This document shows, in pieces, positions 59,501 to 64,000 of a DNA stretch of 64,000 nt. Each line of letters opens with the position of its first letter. Position 1 is the first letter of the stretch. The position numbers and the translations under genes are program-made. The notes under the pieces were generated by a model that saw only the letters and a list, made by a program, of their open reading frames with translations, was not told the origin of the DNA and ran no database searches. Source of the stretch: Holacanthus passer (Eukaryota > Chordata > Actinopteri > Pomacanthidae); the NCBI GenBank assembly GCA_025331565.1, contig JAFREQ010000025.1, positions 868,001 through 932,000 of the forward strand, read 5' to 3'.

Positions 59501-62387
59501 GAAGTACCAAGGGCCCCGCAGCAGAGCAGCCAGTGCACCATTGTGCTCCGAACGTGGTGGCACCTTGTAGAATCCGATGCAGTCGCCCCTAGGGTGTTCT
59601 GATACATACTTAGACACAGGTGGGCGCTGATACCAGCATGAGAGCTACAACAGACTCCAATGACATTTCATTGTCAAGAGAAACTCCCGGCACATTGTTT
59701 TCACTAATGGCATTGCTGGTGGTTGTAGCAGCTTGAAAGGCAGGGATGGAGAAATGAGTTTACAGATATATTATACAGATAAGACAAATGGTATACACGT
59801 CTTTTTTTTTTCTTAATCTTGTGCTGGCACCTTGGCTGCTCAGGGATTTCTGTGGTGTAAACTAGTTTTAATATTTTTGACATCAACTTCACAATGTGTT
59901 ACGTGATGGAGGTAATCATGAGTGAGTGAATAGCCTCCACTGACTTAGCACCAACAGAAGCCTCTTGACAAATCTTACCTGCCCTGTTGGACCAAGGACT
60001 TTTTATGCATCTACCCCTAAGTATGTTGTCAGAGTAACAATTTGTTACCAGAAGAATATTTTATAATTTAATGCATGCTTACTTGTGTATGTTTATGTGC
60101 GGCAGGTGCTGCTTTGGTGTCCAGTAAATAGTTGAAGTAATGGTAATCTTATTGAGTTTACACCGTGCTGTGTGAAACTAACGATGTGTGTTACTGTTTT
60201 TCCTGAGTGACACATCAGTTCTGAGAGGGGGGATTTAGGTAACAGGATATATAACTGCTTGTCATAAAGCAGGACGTCATGTAGGGAATCTTTTTTTTTT
60301 ATATGACTCACAGAATTGTCTTCTTTTTCTGAGCCTTTCTCGCTTAATATCAAGTTATTACTTTATTACCATTACTAGTTGTTATGTCTTGTGTCTGTAT
60401 GTTGACTTTTTTTAATGAATATTATTTACTTTATGTACATACTTTGCTTTTTGATTCATGCCAGTAAAGCTTTATTCAATACAGTAAGTAGAGACAGAGC
60501 GTGTGAGAACAAGGACAAGACTGTGAAAGAGTGAATAGAAGAAAAGAAAAAAAAAATACCATGGGGGTGAGTAGACAGACAGAGACGGAGCACACAAGAA
60601 AGAGATGTTTTAAGAAGTAGTATTATTTGAGATGAAGGGAGTGATAGAGGGAGAAGGATGTGATAAGTACACCGGTGGAGGTTGTTATTGCTGCTAAGGA
60701 AAATGATAACATTTCTCAGCAGAGGATTTGTGCATACAGCACCACACTTCCGTCGTCTTTATTGGATCAGGAGTAAGCTGTGAGATTTCTAAATGATCTT
60801 CCTTCACTGGCAACAAGACATTACTCTCTTATTACTTTGGTATTTTGCTGATTTCATTGAGATACGTCTGGGGAAAGGGTTGGATGTTTCAATCAGCCAG
60901 TGGCTAATTGAGAGTGGTGACGCCTATTGGTTCAGAAGTAAGTGTATGGACACACTCTGGATTATTTTGTGTTGCACATGTACAGCCAGAAATACACATT
61001 TGGAGATACACACTGGCCTCGACAGGCTGCATGCGCTGGTATTATTGTTCTGTCCGTTGTAATTAAGAAAAACACGGTGTCAAACCAACAATCAACATTG
61101 GTTCAGTGGTGTCTGAATTTTTCTGCACTGAATGTGGCTTGATGTCAGTGTCCTCCAGCGCAGAGAAAATAAGTCCCAATTAATGTGACACAGTCTCACC
61201 AGAAAATATGAATAGCTCTTTGCTAGCAGAACCACAATTCAAGGTCTCCAAAGCAGTTAATCGCTGATCAGAGATGGCAGGTCAAGGGTATATTGCCGCC
61301 TTCCAACAATCATCACTGAACGAGCTGCCAAACCTGGAGGAAAGATATCCCTGCTCCCTCGTGCTGCACCGAAGCAGCACAAACAATCTGTCACCTGCAA
61401 CATGTGAACTTGTCATTTCACTGCTCTTTGGGAAAAAGAGCACCACAAACATGCAAGGAGAGGTGTTGATGTTTATTTAGCCCAGCAGAAAAAAGTGTTA
61501 AGGTGTTAGCAATTTTCATCTGAATGATAAAAATAATGGCAAATGCCCATGATGAGTATCAGAGACCAGGTCATTTTAATCTCACATTTTCTGGCAAAGA
61601 GGCATTTATGATGATATGAAACTAGAAAAAAGCTGGTATTTACTATTGTGAAGCCATTTTATTTAATGAATTATTAAGGCCAACGCTCCTAACCTTTTTT
61701 TTTTTTTTCAAAATTGGAATTGATAGATTTTCTGTCAACCACAAAATTCATTGAACGACCAATCATTCAGAACTAATTTATATGGACACACTGAGTTAAT
61801 GATGTAATTCTAACAATATTTATTGATCTGAAATGACTTGCAGAAAAGAAAGTTTTGCACACTGAGCATATGCATCATCACTGCTGAGATGTGACTTAGA
61901 TATACAGTCTTAAACCTACAGCCAGTGTACTTTCTCACTGAGATTCACTAATACTTAAACTTAAAAAGCTTCTTTTGTTGAGCCTGTAAATATCAAATAA
62001 AATCAAATTAAACTCTGATTTAAGTTACTTCAGTCTGCATTGTTTGTGACTAGTTCTGAGTAGTTTCCCTCTAAAATGTGTTTTTTAATTGAAATATGAA
62101 TTAGATGATCTGAATGAAACTGTTTAAAACAAGAATAGATAAGCATAAGAATAAAAACTGATTTACTGTAAGTACATAAGAAAATAAAGATGACAACAAT
62201 ACTTTAGGTTATATTGTAATCTTTCACTCTAGTAATGATATATCTCATTATATCCTTTTCTCCCCGTCCATTTTCAGTGAAAGCCATTTGCATGCAGTAG
62301 TTCTTGTTTTGCTTGTAAGAATAATTTATTCACATATTTTACCTGCCATCATGCCTCATGAGCTGCTGCTATCAGAGAGTCTTTCTA

Positions 62388-62401
62388 CCAGTAGGGGGCA
62401 C
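62388..62401 (+). promoter_or_regulatory. CTCF core motif
   Basis: CCAGTAGGGGGCAC matches the vertebrate CTCF core CCASYAGRKGGCRS at all 14 positions. A binding site is plausible but unproven; such motifs can also be spread by repeats. Confidence 0.5.
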
Positions 62402-63499
62402 TGTGATACAGGCCAATAACCGAAGCCTCTCTCAGGTTTGAATCCCGATAGTGGAGGGAGGTACACATCCTATCACAGGCTCATTGGGCTTTTGGAAATC
62501 ATAGACATATCTAATACAAGCCAACACAACACATCCACCATCAGAATTTCATCAGATCACACAGTGAGGGGTTTCTATATGTTGTGACAGGGACTGATCT
62601 GGATGTTTGAACCGTGCTGGCCCAGAATCGACATGAACTCATTTTCTGAAGAAATGAATGAAAGTATTAGCTTTCACATGTTTCATTCCCCACAGGAGTA
62701 AGTGTATTTCAATGCCTCGGTCAATCTGGTTTTTTTAAACCAGTAATGGTTTGTGTCAAAACCAGTTGAACCCGTTCTCTCAGGAGCTCGTATCCTCAAG
62801 ACCGAGACTTTAGTGTTGGATGTCATTGAGAAGATTAAATGTGTTTGGCAAAGGAATGTTCACTGCTTTGCTTTATGTGTGGAGACAGCTTAGAGAAACA
62901 GTTAGCTGAGGGAAAGGCCAAACTGTTCCTTAAAAAATGTAGTGTTTGTATCTTGAGATGTTGAAAGGTTATGTGATTCATGGAGCTAGGTAAAGAAAAC
63001 TATGTTATCAGGTACACAGGGGAGCCCTTTTAAGACTTCATAAGTTGTATTGTTTTGGAAAAGAACATTCTTTTTGCAGAGCGCTTGGTTTTTTAACAGG
63101 GTTTGGTGTAATATGGAGCAGACATGATTGATTTCCACAAGAGTGATTTTTGTTTTTATTTTAATTTTAATATGTATGTCTCACTGATGCCAGATATAGG
63201 TTGCTGTTATATAGACTTGGGGAACTGAACTGTGCATTGATTGCCTATTTTGAGCTATATTGTCCATAGAGCCTATGTATGTGTATGAACAAGTGAATCC
63301 CATAGAAAGATGGTCCTTGAATATTTCATTACAAGCCAAGTGAAAATATATTCATAGCACCAGGTCCATTAACAATTGATAACAATTGATACCATACAAT
63401 TCTACAGGGTCATGCCTTGGTAATATCAATGTGTCATATATCAGTAATCTTGACTATTGAAATCTGAAATTACAGAGTATTAGTTCTATATTTTTCTAC

Positions 63500-63795
63500 A
63501 ACCTTGAGTTCAAAAAAGTTAGGACATGGTTCATTACCAATCAACCTGTTTACCTGTGGAATGATCCAAACAGGTGTTTTTGGATCAGTCCACAACTTTC
63601 ACAGTCTTTTGTTGCTCCTGTCCCAATTTGATTGAAACATGGCATCAAATTCAGAATAAGTAGATATTCACAAAAATCAATGAAGTCGATGGAGTCAAAC
63701 ATTAAATATATTGTCTTTGTGCTGTTTTGAGTTGAGTTTATGTCAAAAAGGATTAGCAATATTCTGCTGCAGCTGCGTTGGAGTCAGGGTTGTAT
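63500..63795 (-). mobile_element. Teleost interspersed repeat, reverse copy
   Basis: Contains GTTTACCTGTGGAATGATCC, AAACAGGTGTTTTTGGATCA, CTTTCACAGTCTTTTGTTGC, TCCTGTCCCAA, GGCATCAAATTCAGAATAAG, ATTAAATATATTGTCTTTGT and AAAAAGGATTAGCAA in the order of the same family as 1-103, in opposite orientation. It stops near GGGTTGTAT, the usual family end, with part of the terminal segment lost. Confidence 0.82.
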
Positions 63796-64000
63796 AACCG
63801 ATACCTTTCTAATAATAAAGCCCACTGTTTAGCTCTGATTATTATTTTATGTCTATTATGCATCATAAATGCTGATTTTCTATTTTCCTCACTCTCCTCT
63901 CACCTCACCTGATGGCTAGTACTCACTTACCTTGCCCATAGGCATGGTCAGGGAGGCATGTAAACAAGTCCACACACATGCACACGTGTAATTGCCCTCA

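Larger units (their letters stand above)
46597..64000 (+). other. diaph2 intron after exon M (partial)
   Basis: Starts with a GTAAGG donor; no acceptor with FH2 sequence was found before the window end. It contains CA runs (48744-48760, 59336-59347), a hairpin (50024-50087), a ZNF143-like motif (51107-51123), an interspersed repeat (56356-56535), a CTCF-like motif (62388-62401) and a repeat fragment (63500-63795). Open frames of up to 187 aa (for example 59054-59617 minus and 54832-55371 minus) have no recognisable protein features. Confidence 0.8.

Noticed and set aside
59054..59617. 187-aa minus-strand open frame
   Set aside because: Composition follows CA/TG-rich and T-rich DNA, with no domain or motif; it overlaps other frames on the plus strand.
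62388..62470. tRNA-like B box GGTTTGAATCCCG
   Set aside because: No matching acceptor or anticodon stems could be drawn around it; at most a worn tRNA-derived SINE.
46597..64000. Further diaph2 FH2 exons
   Set aside because: Looked for KKKVKEL, KTAQNLS, GNYMN and DTKSADQK-type coding sequence and found none.

Overview
The window is vertebrate nuclear DNA, almost certainly from a teleost fish. It is AT-rich and intron-dominated, with GT-AG spliced exons, many CA/GT/AAT microsatellites and a typical fish repeat load: a Tc1-like DNA transposon, a hAT-like MITE, a decayed L2/CR1-like LINE and several tails of common fish interspersed repeats. There are no bacterial-style genes, operons or CRISPR arrays.

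Only one protein-coding gene can be supported. It is a plus-strand gene spanning 11630 to 46596 and running off both ends of the window. Thirteen internal coding exons join with compatible phases into about 525 codons. They read as the middle of a diaphanous-related formin: the armadillo-type FH3/DID domain (exons A-F), the remaining FH3 and dimerisation part (G-H), the coiled coil (I-K), the proline-rich FH1 region with the first residues of FH2 (L), and the start of FH2 proper (M). Wording of the protein (for example GHEGLGLLLDALEKLLDKK, GDERSLLLLARAIDPKQ and MNEVYHLL) fits the DIAPH2 paralogue better than DIAPH1 or DIAPH3. The start codon, the GTPase-binding domain, most of FH2, the DAD tail and the stop codon are not visible and presumably lie outside the window.

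Layout. 1-11629: end of an upstream intron, with repeat fragments that include a Tc1-like element inserted into another repeat. 11630-21172: exons A-F, with a pair of diverged direct repeats in the third intron. 21173-24382: an intron with AT-AC ends and a textbook U12-type 5' splice site. 24383-38654: exons G-L. 38655-46481: a repeat-rich intron with a MITE, a LINE tail flanked by AAT microsatellites and an antisense LINE. 46482-46596: exon M. 46597-64000: at least 17.4 kb of intron with candidate ZNF143 and CTCF motifs, a hairpin and two interspersed repeats.

The most notable feature is the AT-AC minor-spliceosome intron inside the FH3 domain, with a perfect 14-bp hairpin just upstream of its 3' splice site. 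No undescribed multi-gene system was found. Paralogue and repeat identities rest on recalled family sequences; no database search was run.
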